NCBI RefSeq assembly: GCF_014873875.1
Contig: NZ_JADBEM010000001.1
Span: 8,432,001 to 8,496,000 of the forward strand
Reading direction: 5' to 3'
Source of the DNA: Actinopolymorpha pittospori
Lineage (GTDB): Bacteria > Actinomycetota > Actinomycetes > Propionibacteriales > Actinopolymorphaceae
Length of the DNA: 64,000 nucleotides
Shown here piece by piece: positions 35,313-43,569 of this stretch. Position 1 is the first letter of the stretch, and every line of letters starts with the position of its first letter. The translations under genes and the position numbers were made by a program. A model generated the notes under the pieces. That model was not told where the DNA came from, did not search any database, and saw only the letters and a program-made list of their open reading frames with translations.

Positions 35313-37037
35313 TTGCCTCGCATCCGCCCAGAGGACCTCCGTAGCCACGCGTGGTACGGCGATCCAGGACTCCGTGCCTTCGGCCACCGGTCGCGCACCC
35401 GCCAGATGGGCATCGCCGCCGAGGAGCACATGGGCAAGCCCGTCATCGGCGTGATCAACACGTGGAGCGAGATCAACCCCTGTCACACCCACCTGCGGCA
35501 GCGGGCCGAGGAGGTCAAGCGGGGCGTCTGGCAGGCCGGCGGCTACCCCGTGGAGCTGCCGGCGATCTCGCTGTCGGAGCCGTTCCAGAAGCCGAGCACG
35601 ATGCTCTACCGCAACCTGCTGGCGATGGAGACCGAGGAGCTCCTGCGGTCCTACCCGATCGACGGCGCCGTCCTGCTCGGCGGTTGCGACAAGACGACTC
35701 CCGCCCTCCTGATGGGCGCGGTCAGCATGGACGTTCCCTCGATCTACGTCCCGGCCGGTCCGATGCTGCGCGGCAACTGGCGGGGCACGGTGCTCGGCAG
35801 TGGCAGCGACGTGTGGAAGTACTGGGACGAGAAGCGCGCGGGTGTGATCGGCGACCAGGAGTGGGGCGAGATCGAGGAGGGCATCGCGCGCTCACCCGGG
35901 CACTGCATGACGATGGGAACGGCGTCCACGATGACCTCGGCCACCGAGGCGCTCGGGATGACGCTTCCCGGCGCGGCCTCCATTCCGGCCGTGGACTCGG
36001 CGCACCCCCGGATGGCCGCCGCGAGCGGGCGGCAGATCGTCGAGATGGTGTGGGAGGACCGCCGGCCCTCCCAGATCCTCGACCGACGGGCCTACCTCGA
36101 CGCGGTGACCACTGTCCTGGCGCTCGGTGGCTCGACCAACGCCGTCATCCACCTGATCGCGATGGCGGGACGTGGCCAGGTCCAGCTGAGCCTGGACGAC
36201 TTCGATGAGCTCTCCCGGCGGGTGCCGGTGCTCGCCAACATCCGGCCGACCGGCGCCTACCTCATGGAGGACTTCTACTACGCCGGCGGCCTGCGCGGGC
36301 TGCTCTCCCAGCTGCGCGACCTGCTCCACCTGGACCGCCCCACCGTCACAGGACACACGTTCGGTGAGGTCATCGAGGGCGCGGACGTCTACAACTCCGA
36401 CGTCATCCGCTCCCTCGACAAGCCTGTCTGGCCCGAGGGGGGCCTCGCCGTCCTCCGCGGCAACCTCGCGCCCGGCGGCGCCGTGATCAAGCACGCGGCG
36501 GCCGAGCCGCGCTTCCACCGGCACACCGGTCCCGCGGTGGTCTTCGACGGCTACCAGGACCTTCAGCGCCGGATCAACGACGAGTCGTTGCCGATCACCG
36601 CGGACACAGTGCTGGTGCTGCGTGGCGCGGGGCCGCACGGCGGGCCCGGGATGCCGGAGTACGGCATGCTGCCGATCCCGGACCGGCTGCTGAAGCAGGG
36701 GGTCCGCGACATGCTGCGGATCTCCGACGCGCGGATGAGCGGCACCAGCTACGGCGCCTGCGTCCTCCACGTCTCGCCGGAGTCCCACGTCGGCGGACCG
36801 CTCGGGCTCCTGCGTGACGGCGACCTGGTGACGCTGGACGTCGAGGCACGCCGGCTCGACGTCGCGCTCTCCGACGAGGAGCTCGCCGAACGGCGGGCGC
36901 ACTGGGAGGCGCCGGCTCCGTCGTACGGTCGAGGCTACGGCGCGTTGTACCTCTCCCACATCACCCAGGCCGAGGAAGGCTGCGACTTCGACTTCCTCGC
37001 CCGGGAGGGAGCGAACGCGGCACCCGAGAGCCGCTAG
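35313..37037 (+). CDS. IlvD/Edd family dehydratase (sugar-acid dehydratase-like)
   Basis: The 574-residue [Fe-S] dehydratase has cluster cysteines in NPCHTHL, LGGCDKTTPALLMG and GHCMTMGTAST, plus the conserved LGGSTNAVIHLIAMAGR. The long segment with EPFQKPSTMLYRNLLAMETEELLRSYPIDG resembles L-arabinonate/xylonate-type dehydratases more than biosynthetic dihydroxy-acid dehydratase. TTG 35313 with AGGGAAGG upstream is the start. With the preceding ThDP enzyme it forms a two-gene plus-strand operon inside a minus-strand backbone. Use of an aldonic or sugar acid is inferred; branched-chain amino acid synthesis cannot be excluded. Confidence 0.87.
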   Translation: MPRIRPEDLRSHAWYGDPGLRAFGHRSRTRQMGIAAEEHMGKPVIGVINTWSEINPCHTHLRQRAEEVKRGVWQAGGYPVELPAISLSEPFQKPSTMLYRNLLAMETEELLRSYPIDGAVLLGGCDKTTPALLMGAVSMDVPSIYVPAGPMLRGNWRGTVLGSGSDVWKYWDEKRAGVIGDQEWGEIEEGIARSPGHCMTMGTASTMTSATEALGMTLPGAASIPAVDSAHPRMAAASGRQIVEMVWEDRRPSQILDRRAYLDAVTTVLALGGSTNAVIHLIAMAGRGQVQLSLDDFDELSRRVPVLANIRPTGAYLMEDFYYAGGLRGLLSQLRDLLHLDRPTVTGHTFGEVIEGADVYNSDVIRSLDKPVWPEGGLAVLRGNLAPGGAVIKHAAAEPRFHRHTGPAVVFDGYQDLQRRINDESLPITADTVLVLRGAGPHGGPGMPEYGMLPIPDRLLKQGVRDMLRISDARMSGTSYGACVLHVSPESHVGGPLGLLRDGDLVTLDVEARRLDVALSDEELAERRAHWEAPAPSYGRGYGALYLSHITQAEEGCDFDFLAREGANAAPESR

Positions 37038-37090
37038 GTGCGTCTCCCGAATCGAGCCGGTGAAGCGAGCGACCGGCCGCGCTGACAGAC

Positions 37091-37119
37091 GGGGAGCCGG
37101 ACCACCGGACCGGCTCCCC
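37091..37119. terminator. Hairpin between convergent dehydratase and RraA-like genes
   Basis: GGGGAGCCGG (37091-37100) and its exact complement (37110-37119) flank a 9-nt loop in the 90-nt gap between two convergent genes. It probably terminates both transcripts. Confidence 0.75.
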
Positions 37120-37127
37120 GGGCCAGG

Positions 37128-37922
37128 TCAGCCGAGCGGCGGGGGGTTGTCGACCGCCCAGGCGCGGTAGCGGGTCATGGTCGCGTCGTTCGGCGGATAC
37201 ACGCCCGGCAGGGCCGCGCCCGCCTCGATCTGCGCCTGGACGAACTCCTCGAGGTGTTCCTGCGCCACCGCGTCCGAAGCGACCTCGGCGGCGAGTTCGC
37301 GCGGGACGCAGACCACACCCTCGGCGTCGCCCACCATGACGTCGCCGGGATAGACCGCCACCTCGGCGCAGCCGATCGGGACCTGCATGTCGACGGCGTG
37401 GTGCTGGACGAGGTTGGTGGTGCCGGACACGCCAGCGGAGTACGCCGGGAGCCCGAGCGTCGCGAAGGTGGGCGAGTCGCGCACCGCTCCGTCGGTCACC
37501 ACGCCGGCGGCTCCGCGCCGCAGCAGCCGGGTGCCCAGGATTCCGCCCAACGACGCGGCTCGGCCCCGGCCGCGGCAGTCCATGACCAGGACCTGGCCGG
37601 GCCCCACCGACTCCACGGCCTTGCGCTGGGGGTGCTCGGGGTCGCGGAAGACGCTGAGCACGTCGAGGTCCTCGCGGGCCGGGATGTAGCGGAGGGTGAA
37701 CGCCGTACCGACCATGCGTGGGCTGCCCGAGTTCAGCGGGCGGAGTCCGACCAGGAAGGTGTTGCGCAGGCCGCGGGCCATCAGCTGGGTGGTCAGCGTC
37801 GCCGTCGACACCAGGCGCAGTGCCGCGAGGACCTCCGCGGGTAGGGGTTCGTCCGGAGCTCCCTGGCCCGTGGCCACCCGCCCGCCGTCCGCCCCGCCCG
37901 CGGGTGCCTGCGCGTCATCCAT
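37128..37922 (-). CDS. RraA-like family protein (HMG aldolase-type)
   Basis: The 264-residue product from ATG 37922 (GGAGAGG upstream) belongs to the RraA/4-hydroxy-4-methyl-2-oxoglutarate aldolase family. The substrate-site residues are in GVVTDGAVRDSPTFATLG (Arg-Asp pair) after LGGILGTRLLRRGAAG. GDVMVGDAEGVVCVPRELA is the other strong family segment. Such proteins cleave 2-keto acids or bind RNase E, and bacteria often pair them with IlvD-type dehydratases in sugar-acid routes. Here the gene is convergent with that dehydratase, which supports but does not prove a shared pathway. The reading frame is open 37 codons further upstream, without family similarity. Confidence 0.85.
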   Translation of the reverse strand: MDDAQAPAGGADGGRVATGQGAPDEPLPAEVLAALRLVSTATLTTQLMARGLRNTFLVGLRPLNSGSPRMVGTAFTLRYIPAREDLDVLSVFRDPEHPQRKAVESVGPGQVLVMDCRGRGRAASLGGILGTRLLRRGAAGVVTDGAVRDSPTFATLGLPAYSAGVSGTTNLVQHHAVDMQVPIGCAEVAVYPGDVMVGDAEGVVCVPRELAAEVASDAVAQEHLEEFVQAQIEAGAALPGVYPPNDATMTRYRAWAVDNPPPLG

Positions 37923-37990
37923 CCGGACCTCTCCGTCCCGGCGCACGGGGCGCCCGCTCGTTTGCTTCTGAGTCCAGGCGTGTGGGCGCG

Positions 37991-38554
37991 TCAGCGCGCC
38001 TGCAACGCGTCGAGCCCGACCGCCATCGCGCACACCAACCGGCGGTCGATGGTGGGGTCGCTCACGGTGACGTCGTAGTGGTCTCGCAGTCCGAACCGGC
38101 GTTCGACCGACATCACCGGACGACCGTCAGGGGTCTGGAAGTCGAAGTGGTAGGGCCAGGGAAGGGAGTCCAGGACGCGGCGCGCGATCGCCACCACCTG
38201 GCTGCGCTCCTGGCCGACACACTCACCCAGACCGGGCTGGCCAAGGTGCCAGGTCGAGCGCAGGAAGGACTGGGCGAAGTCCTTGCGGAACCAGCCCACC
38301 GGTGTGCCGTCCGCGGCGGTCACGTCGTAGGTCGCGCCGAGGTCGACGACCGAGCGGGCCTTGAACCCGAACAGCGGGACGCTCCGCTCCTCGTCGGCGT
38401 ACAGCATGACCTGCTCACGGAACGCCATCCGCTTCTGCTGGGCGATCGCCACCCGTTGCCCGGACGTCCACACCTCGTAGCGGTTCACCATCATGGTGAA
38501 CCGCTGTCGCACCTCGAACCGCTCCGCGGACTGGAACTCCGCGTCGTCCATCAC
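37991..38554 (-). CDS. LURP-one-related / phospholipid-scramblase-like protein
   Basis: The 187-residue protein has the LURP-one (tubby/scramblase-like beta barrel) pattern: RFTMMVNRYEVW, an internal QQKRMAFREQVMLYADEERSVPLFGFKARS, and a C-terminal HYDVTVSDPTIDRRLVCAMAVGLDAL helix. There is no signal peptide. Its start overlaps the DUF2469 stop by 4 nt (ATGA), so it is translated with the rnhB-DUF2469 unit. Function is unknown. It marks the left end of the conserved lepB-rnhB block before the metabolic insert. Confidence 0.82.
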   Translation of the reverse strand: MMDDAEFQSAERFEVRQRFTMMVNRYEVWTSGQRVAIAQQKRMAFREQVMLYADEERSVPLFGFKARSVVDLGATYDVTAADGTPVGWFRKDFAQSFLRSTWHLGQPGLGECVGQERSQVVAIARRVLDSLPWPYHFDFQTPDGRPVMSVERRFGLRDHYDVTVSDPTIDRRLVCAMAVGLDALQAR

Positions 38555-38880
38555 CGGCCCCCGAAGGGACCGTCATCCTTCGGAACGTCGAAGTCGCTCT
38601 TGGCCAACTCCTCGACGTTGACGTCCTTGAATGTCACGACCTTGACGTTCTTCACGAAACGGGCAGGACGGTACATGTCCCACACCCAGGCGTCAGACAT
38701 CGTGACCTCGAAGTAGGTCTCGCCGCCCTCGCTGCGGACCTTCAGGTCGACATGGTTGGCGAGGTAGAACCGACGATCCGTCTCGACGACGTACTTGAAG
38801 ATCCCTACGACGTCGCGGTATTCGCGGTAGAGCTGGAGCTCCATCTCGGTTTCGTACTTTTCGAGGTCTTCGGCGCTCAT
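38551..38880 (-). CDS. DUF2469 family protein
   Basis: The 109-residue acidic protein is the conserved actinobacterial DUF2469 partner of rnhB: MSAEDLEKYETEMELQLYREYRDVV, FKYVVETDRRFYLANHVDL, and a C-terminal AWVWDMYRPARFVKNVKV. The start overlaps the end of rnhB by 4 nt. Its role is unknown, but constant linkage to RNase HII suggests a nucleic-acid context. Confidence 0.92.
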   Translation of the reverse strand: MSAEDLEKYETEMELQLYREYRDVVGIFKYVVETDRRFYLANHVDLKVRSEGGETYFEVTMSDAWVWDMYRPARFVKNVKVVTFKDVNVEELAKSDFDVPKDDGPFGGR

Positions 38881-39683
38881 TGCGCGCGCTCCCCTCCCCG
38901 ATGCCGGCTCCCCGTGGTCACACTCACCAGGTCCTCGTTGTCAGTGAATAGATCGTCTTCGTCGACGGCGACAGCCGCCTCGGGACCATTCTCACCCATC
39001 GACCCGCCATCCCCCGGCGGCGGCCCGGTCCGATCGCGCCCAGCTGCCCGAAGAACGTTGACGTAACGGAGCCGATGCTCCGGACACGGTCCGTAGCGAT
39101 CCAGTGCTTCCTGATGATCGGCCGTGCAGTAACCCTTGTGGGTCGCGAAGTCGTACTGCGGGTAACGCTCGTGGAGGTCCTTCATCAGACGGTCCCGGGT
39201 GACCTTGGCGACGACCGACGCGGCGGCGATGCACGCGATGACCCGGTCACCCTTCCACACCGCGAGCCCGGGCGCACCCAGGCCGTCCACCGGGAACCCG
39301 TCGGTGAGGACGTAGGCCGGTCGGGTCTCCAGGGCGAACAGCGCGCGCCGCAGGGCCTCGATGTTGACCCGGTGCATGCCGAGCCGATCACACTCGGCGG
39401 GGGGTACGACGACGACGGACCAGGCCACCGCCCGGCGTACGACCTCGGCGTAGCAGCGTTCCCGCGCTGCGGCGGTGAGGAGCTTGGAGTCGGCGAGGCC
39501 TGGAACCTCCCCGCGCCGGCCCTCGCGCAGGATCACCGCAGCCGAGACGAGCGGTCCGGCACAGGCGCCCCGGCCGGCTTCGTCGACACCGGCCACCGGG
39601 GCGAGTCCGCCGCGGATGAGGGCACGCTCGTAGGCGTAGAGGCCCGAATCTCGGCGGACCACCACCCGGCGTTCCGTACGCAT
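38877..39683 (-). CDS. rnhB: Ribonuclease HII
   Basis: RNase HII removes misincorporated ribonucleotides and RNA from RNA-DNA hybrids. The 268-residue product has the active-site GVDEAGRGACAGPLVSAAVIL (DEAGRG, catalytic Asp-Glu). It also has a further Asp in VLTDGFPVDGL and FATHKGYCTADHQEALDRYGPCPEHR. About 50 acidic residues follow the catalytic core as a variable tail. The end overlaps the start of DUF2469. It lies 21 nt downstream of lepB. Confidence 0.96.
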   Translation of the reverse strand: MRTERRVVVRRDSGLYAYERALIRGGLAPVAGVDEAGRGACAGPLVSAAVILREGRRGEVPGLADSKLLTAAARERCYAEVVRRAVAWSVVVVPPAECDRLGMHRVNIEALRRALFALETRPAYVLTDGFPVDGLGAPGLAVWKGDRVIACIAAASVVAKVTRDRLMKDLHERYPQYDFATHKGYCTADHQEALDRYGPCPEHRLRYVNVLRAAGRDRTGPPPGDGGSMGENGPEAAVAVDEDDLFTDNEDLVSVTTGSRHRGGERAQ

Positions 39684-39704
39684 GGCCCGACCTCCTCGGT
39701 CCGG

Positions 39705-40631
39705 TCAGCGACCAGCCCGGGATCGGCGGCGCCGCAGCAACCCGCGACGCAGCCCGGCCAACGGGAAGACGATGCCGGACGCGGCGAGGAACGGTGCCGC
39801 GCCCGCGAGCGGCGCACCGGGGACGGTCGCGGTCTGCCCGGCAGGCGGCGCAGGACCGGCCGCGAGCCCGGCGTCGGCGAAGGACGGGGGACGGCTGAGC
39901 AGCGTCATCCGGTCCAGTGGCCAGACCACGACGAAGGCGCGACCGATCACGTGGTCGATCGGGATGGTTCCGCCGCCCGGGTCACCGAGATGGGAGCGGG
40001 AGTCAGCCGAGGCGGAGCGGTGGTCACCCATCACCCACAGCCGGTCGGCGGGCACCCGGATGTCGAACGGCATCTGGGACGGCGGGTCACCGGGGTGGAG
40101 ATAGCCGGTCTCGGCGATCGGCTTGCCGTTGACGGTGACGCGGTTCTGCTTGTCACAGCAGACCACGTGGTCACCGGGCAGACCGATCACCCGCTTGATG
40201 AAGTCCTTCTCACCCACCGTCGCGAAGCCGAACAGCTCCCCGATCTGGCGGAGGACCTTCTGCGGGGCGCCGGAGGGTTCCTCGATGACGACTTCGCTCT
40301 CCCAGGAGTCCGCACCGTTGAAGACGATCACGTCTCCACGCTCGACCTCGCCCAGCCGGTAGGACAGCTTGTTGACGAGAACGCGATCTCCTGGGATCAG
40401 CGTGTTTTCCATCGACTCGGACGGGATGTAGAAGGCCTGAATCAAGAAAGTCTTGATCAGGAGAGCGAGACCAAGAGCGAGGACGACCAACACCGGCAGC
40501 TCGCGCCAGAAAGAACGCTCCTTGCCGCCGCGCCGCCCTGAATCACCCTTGTCGGACTCTTCGTTCGACCGCAACGTCGGCGTCCTCCCCGCAGCTGACT
40601 CTCGGTCAGCCGCGATGTCGCGCTCGTCCAC
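39705..40631 (-). CDS. lepB: Signal peptidase I
   Basis: The 308-residue membrane protease cleaves Sec and Tat signal peptides. An N-terminal membrane helix (ELPVLVVLALGLALLIKTFLIQAFYI) leads into the catalytic Ser in PSESMENTLIPGDRVLVNK and the catalytic Lys in KDFIKRVIGLPGDHV, with MGDHRSASADSR later. A second hydrophobic segment (about residues 270-292) near the C-terminus suggests two membrane passes. The first 40 residues are a charged cytosolic tail. It is 23 nt downstream of rplS. Confidence 0.96.
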   Translation of the reverse strand: MDERDIAADRESAAGRTPTLRSNEESDKGDSGRRGGKERSFWRELPVLVVLALGLALLIKTFLIQAFYIPSESMENTLIPGDRVLVNKLSYRLGEVERGDVIVFNGADSWESEVVIEEPSGAPQKVLRQIGELFGFATVGEKDFIKRVIGLPGDHVVCCDKQNRVTVNGKPIAETGYLHPGDPPSQMPFDIRVPADRLWVMGDHRSASADSRSHLGDPGGGTIPIDHVIGRAFVVVWPLDRMTLLSRPPSFADAGLAAGPAPPAGQTATVPGAPLAGAAPFLAASGIVFPLAGLRRGLLRRRRSRAGR

Positions 40632-40654
40632 CCGTCGAGCCTAACCGGCGAGGG

Positions 40655-41014
40655 TCAGTTCGCGGGTGTGGACTCGCGCTTCTCCTTGATCTTCGCGGCC
40701 TTCCCACGCAGCCCACGGACGTAGTAGAGCTTCGCGCGACGCACGTCACCGCGGGTCGCGACCTCGATCTTGTCGAGGATCGGGTTGTGGACCGGGAAGG
40801 TACGCTCCACGCCCACGCCGAAGCTGACCTTGCGGACGGTGAAGGTGGCCTTGATCCCGGCACCCACGCGCTTGATGCAAACGCCCTGGAAGACCTGGAC
40901 GCGGGTCCGGTTTCCTTCGACGACCTTGACGTGCACCTTCAGCGTGTCGCCGGGCTGGAACTCGGGAATGTCGGACCGCAGCGCGGCGGCGTCGATGGCA
41001 TCGAGCGTGGTCAT
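40655..41014 (-). CDS. rplS: 50S ribosomal protein L19
   Basis: The 119-residue product from ATG 41014 (GGAG upstream) shows DIPEFQPGDTLKVHVKVVEG, FQGVCIKRVGAG, and SFGVGVERTFPVHNPILDKIEV followed by RRAKLYYVRGLRGKAAKI. All are diagnostic of bL19. A 215-nt gap separates it from trmD, so an internal promoter is likely. No clear -35/-10 was seen there. Confidence 0.98.
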   Translation of the reverse strand: MTTLDAIDAAALRSDIPEFQPGDTLKVHVKVVEGNRTRVQVFQGVCIKRVGAGIKATFTVRKVSFGVGVERTFPVHNPILDKIEVATRGDVRRAKLYYVRGLRGKAAKIKEKRESTPAN

Positions 41015-41229
41015 GTCATCTCCTCGTGGTGCCACAGGTCACCATCGGTCGTGGTCAGCACGTTTCGGTGCGGTTCGGGCGAATGCCCGGGCGTCCCCCC
41101 TGCGGCAGGAACGCGATCGGCTGCGGCGCGAACGAGCGCCGGCCAGCGGCTAAGTGTGGCACATGGACCTGGGAACACCCACATCGAGTCAGGACATCCT
41201 GGGGCGCCGATCCGGGTCGAGGCACCAGC

Positions 41230-42027
41230 TCAGGGCGCCGGGTCGGCGCCGGGACGCACCGCGGAGGGCGGATCCGGTGGCGACCAGCCCTCGGCCGCGA
41301 GGACCGCCCGGTCGCGGGTGTCCAACTCCCCCGCCGGCAGGCGGCGGAGCAGGTCGGGCCGGCGCCTGGCCGTACGTCGTAAGGCTTCGTCGCGGCGCCA
41401 CCGTGCGATCTGACCGTGGTGTCCGGACAGCAGGACCGGCGGGACCTCGGCCTCCCGCCAGGTCGCTGGCTTGGTGTAGACGGGGTACTCCAGCAGCCCC
41501 GCGGCATGCGACTCCTCGACCAGGGACTCCGGGTTTCCGAGCACGCCGGGGAGCAGCCGGGCGACCGCCTCCACGATCACGAGGACGGCCACCTCACCCC
41601 CGGCGAGCACGTAGTCACCAAGGGACACCTCCTCGACACGCATCCGGCGCCTGGCGTACTCCGTGACGCGCTGGTCGATGCCTTCGTAGCGGCCGCAGCC
41701 GAACAGCAGCCACGGCTCGGCCGCGAGCTCCTCGGCGAGGCGGTGGGTGAACGGCGTCCCGGCGGGCGACGGTACGACGAGCCGGGGTTGCGGACCGCCC
41801 TCCGGGGCAAGCGCGTCGAGCGCCTCGCCCCAGGGCTCGGGCCGCATGACCATGCCGGCGCCCCCGCCGTAGGGGGTGTCGTCCACCGTGCGGTGCCGGT
41901 CGTGGGTCCAGTCGCGCAGGTCGTGGACACGCAGGTCGAGCGTGCCGGCCTCGGCGGCCTTCCCCACCAGGGAGAGCCGCAGCGGGGCGAGATAGTCGGG
42001 GAAGATCGAGACGACGTCGAGCCTCAT
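41230..42027 (-). CDS. trmD: tRNA (guanine-N1)-methyltransferase TrmD
   Basis: TrmD makes m1G37 in tRNAs, preventing frameshifting. The 265-residue product from ATG 42027 (AGGAGG about 8 nt upstream) has MRLDVVSIFPDYLAPLRLSLVGKA, VDDTPYGGGAGMVMRPEP and the knot-forming GRYEGIDQRV and EVSLGDYVLAGGEVAVLVI. The C-terminus carries LLSGHHGQIARWRRDEAL. It follows rimM by 13 nt. Confidence 0.97.
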   Translation of the reverse strand: MRLDVVSIFPDYLAPLRLSLVGKAAEAGTLDLRVHDLRDWTHDRHRTVDDTPYGGGAGMVMRPEPWGEALDALAPEGGPQPRLVVPSPAGTPFTHRLAEELAAEPWLLFGCGRYEGIDQRVTEYARRRMRVEEVSLGDYVLAGGEVAVLVIVEAVARLLPGVLGNPESLVEESHAAGLLEYPVYTKPATWREAEVPPVLLSGHHGQIARWRRDEALRRTARRRPDLLRRLPAGELDTRDRAVLAAEGWSPPDPPSAVRPGADPAP

Positions 42028-42040
42028 CGGACTTCCCTCC

Positions 42041-42664
42041 TCACGCCGACCCACCCTGTGTCGATGGTCCAGCTCCGGTCGATGGTCCAGCTCCGGTCGA
42101 TCGGTCGGTGTCGCCCGCGCCCGCATCGCCCGGCGTGCCGGTGTCCGCGGACGGCTCCTCCTCCTCGGGCCTGAGCAGACCAGGTGGCGGATCGAGCAGC
42201 ACCCGGCCCCCGTCGAGGTCCACCTCGGGCACGATCGCGGCGACGAAGGGGACCAGGATCTCCCGGCCCTCCGGCGTTCGGACGGCGAGCACGTCCTGCA
42301 TCGGAAGGTGCAGCACCTCCGCGACCTCGCCGACGTCCTCTCCTCCGACGGTCTGGGCGTGCAGCCCGACCAACTGGTGGTCGAAGAACTCCTCGGGGTC
42401 CTCGGGCCGCTCGTCGTCGGAGACGTCGGCGACCAGGGACGTGCCGCGCAGGCGTTCGGCGCCGGTCCGGTCGGTCACTCCCTCGAAGTGGACCAGCAGC
42501 CGGCCGCTGGTCCAGCGCAACGAGTCGATACGCAGGGGACCGGAATCGGTGTCGAACACCATGCCCGCCGCGAACCGGTCCTCCGGCTGGTCGGTGCGCA
42601 CCTGCACGGCGACCTCGCCGCGGAGCCCGTGGGCGCGACCGATCTTGCCGACGAGCAACTCCAT
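42041..42664 (-). CDS. rimM: 16S rRNA processing protein RimM with acidic/repeat tail
   Basis: RimM helps assemble the 30S head and 16S maturation. The 207-residue product from ATG 42664 has ELLVGKIGRAHGLRGEVAVQV and the PRC-barrel region EEFFDHQLVGLHAQTVGGEDVGEVAEVLHLPMQDVLAV. The last 40 residues form a low-complexity tail (PEEEEPSADTG and SSTGAGPSTGAGP-like repeats) beyond the normal core. The gap before it contains a strong hairpin (42691-42766). A long in-frame upstream extension covering the hairpin is unlikely to be translated. Confidence 0.95.
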   Translation of the reverse strand: MELLVGKIGRAHGLRGEVAVQVRTDQPEDRFAAGMVFDTDSGPLRIDSLRWTSGRLLVHFEGVTDRTGAERLRGTSLVADVSDDERPEDPEEFFDHQLVGLHAQTVGGEDVGEVAEVLHLPMQDVLAVRTPEGREILVPFVAAIVPEVDLDGGRVLLDPPPGLLRPEEEEPSADTGTPGDAGAGDTDRSTGAGPSTGAGPSTQGGSA

Positions 42665-42690
42665 GAGGACAGCCTCCGCGAGACGTGAAA

Positions 42691-42766
42691 GGGCCGGCGG
42701 CGCCCCGTTTCGGTGGACGACCGGTGACGTGTGCCAGGTCGTCGGGAAAAGGGGCGCCGCCGGCCC
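42691..42766 (-). promoter_or_regulatory. Large GC-rich hairpin between khpA and rimM
   Basis: Perfect 16-bp arms (42691-42706 GGGCCGGCGGCGCCCC and 42751-42766) enclose 44 nt. Inside, GACGACC (42716-42722) pairs with GGTCGTC (42737-42743). On the transcript the 3' arm is followed by TTTC and, 22 nt later, the rimM start region. It may be an attenuator, an RNA-processing site or a binding target; the sequence does not decide between these. Confidence 0.7.
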
Positions 42767-42782
42767 CGGCGAAGCCGTAGGG

Positions 42783-43031
42783 TCAGCGGCCGGTGCGACC
42801 GCGTGCCTCGACGAAGTCGATGCGCGGGCTGCGACCCTTGTCGAGTGCACCGACCACGGTGCGAATGGCGTGCGCGGTGCGCCCACGACGCCCGATCACC
42901 CGACCGAAGTCCTCGGGGTGCACCCGCACTTCGAACGTCCGGCCGCGGCGAAGCTCCCGGGTGGTCACCCGGACGTCGTCCGGGTGACCGACGATGCCCC
43001 GGACCACGTGCTCCAGTGCCTCGACGAGCAT
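42783..43031 (-). CDS. khpA: KH-domain RNA-binding protein (KhpA)
   Basis: The 82-residue protein is a single KH domain: ALEHVVRGIVGHPDDVRVTTRE, then VHPEDFGRVIGRRGRTAHAIRTVVGAL, with the RNA-contacting GRRG loop. KhpA binds RNA in complex with KhpB/Jag in Gram-positives, affecting cell-wall and division mRNAs. Its place between rpsP and rimM, 4 nt after rpsP, is the conserved actinobacterial position. It is followed by a strong hairpin. Confidence 0.95.
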   Translation of the reverse strand: MLVEALEHVVRGIVGHPDDVRVTTRELRRGRTFEVRVHPEDFGRVIGRRGRTAHAIRTVVGALDKGRSPRIDFVEARGRTGR

Positions 43032-43035
43032 CGGG

Positions 43036-43569
43036 TCAGGCTCCGCTCTCGTCCTGCGTGGCTTCCGCGGGCGCGGAGGCCTCGGACTTCTCAGGCTCGG
43101 CCTTCTCGGCCTTCTCAGGCTCAGCCTTCTCGGCCTTCTCAGCCTTCTCAGCCTTCTCAGGCTCAGCCTTCTCGGCCTTGGGCTTGCTGCTGCGGCTCGA
43201 CTTGCTGACCGCCTCGGCCTGCGGCTCGAGGTGGGCGTCGCGCAACGCCTCGTCGAAGAGAATGCGCTTGTCGGCCTTCGGCGCCACTGTCTTCAGCGGC
43301 TCGGGCGCGGGCTCGCCCTTGAACTTCTGCCAGTCACCGGTGCGCTTCAGGATCGCGACGACGGGCTCGGTCGGCTGCGCCCCCACGGACAACCAGTGCT
43401 GTGCACGCTCGGAGTCGACCTCGATGAAGCTCGGGTCGCTCTTGGGGTGGTACTTACCGATCTGCTCGATCGTCTTGCCGTCACGCTTGGTGCGCGAGTC
43501 GGCGACGACGATCCGGTAGTAGGGCGCACGGATCTTGCCCATGCGCTTCAGCCTGATCTTGACGGCCAC
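43036..43569 (-). CDS. rpsP: 30S ribosomal protein S16 with Lys/Glu/Ala-rich tail
   Basis: From GTG 43569 the product is 177 residues, about twice the usual 80-90. The core is VKIRLKRMGKIRAPYYRIVVADSR, followed by IEQIGKYHPKSDPSFIEVDSERAQHWLSVGAQPTEPV, diagnostic of bS16. Residues from about 125 on are a KAEKAEPEKAEK-type low-complexity tail encoded by near-perfect 9-18-bp repeats, similar in spirit to the S2 tail. It is the first gene of rpsP-khpA-rimM-trmD-rplS. Confidence 0.96.
   Translation of the reverse strand: MAVKIRLKRMGKIRAPYYRIVVADSRTKRDGKTIEQIGKYHPKSDPSFIEVDSERAQHWLSVGAQPTEPVVAILKRTGDWQKFKGEPAPEPLKTVAPKADKRILFDEALRDAHLEPQAEAVSKSSRSSKPKAEKAEPEKAEKAEKAEKAEPEKAEKAEPEKSEASAPAEATQDESGA

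Noticed and set aside
33589..37037. Simple branched-chain amino acid ilvB-ilvD operon
   Set aside because: No ilvN or ilvC is nearby and the dehydratase has the sugar-acid-type segment, so I did not assign ilv gene names. It is not excluded.
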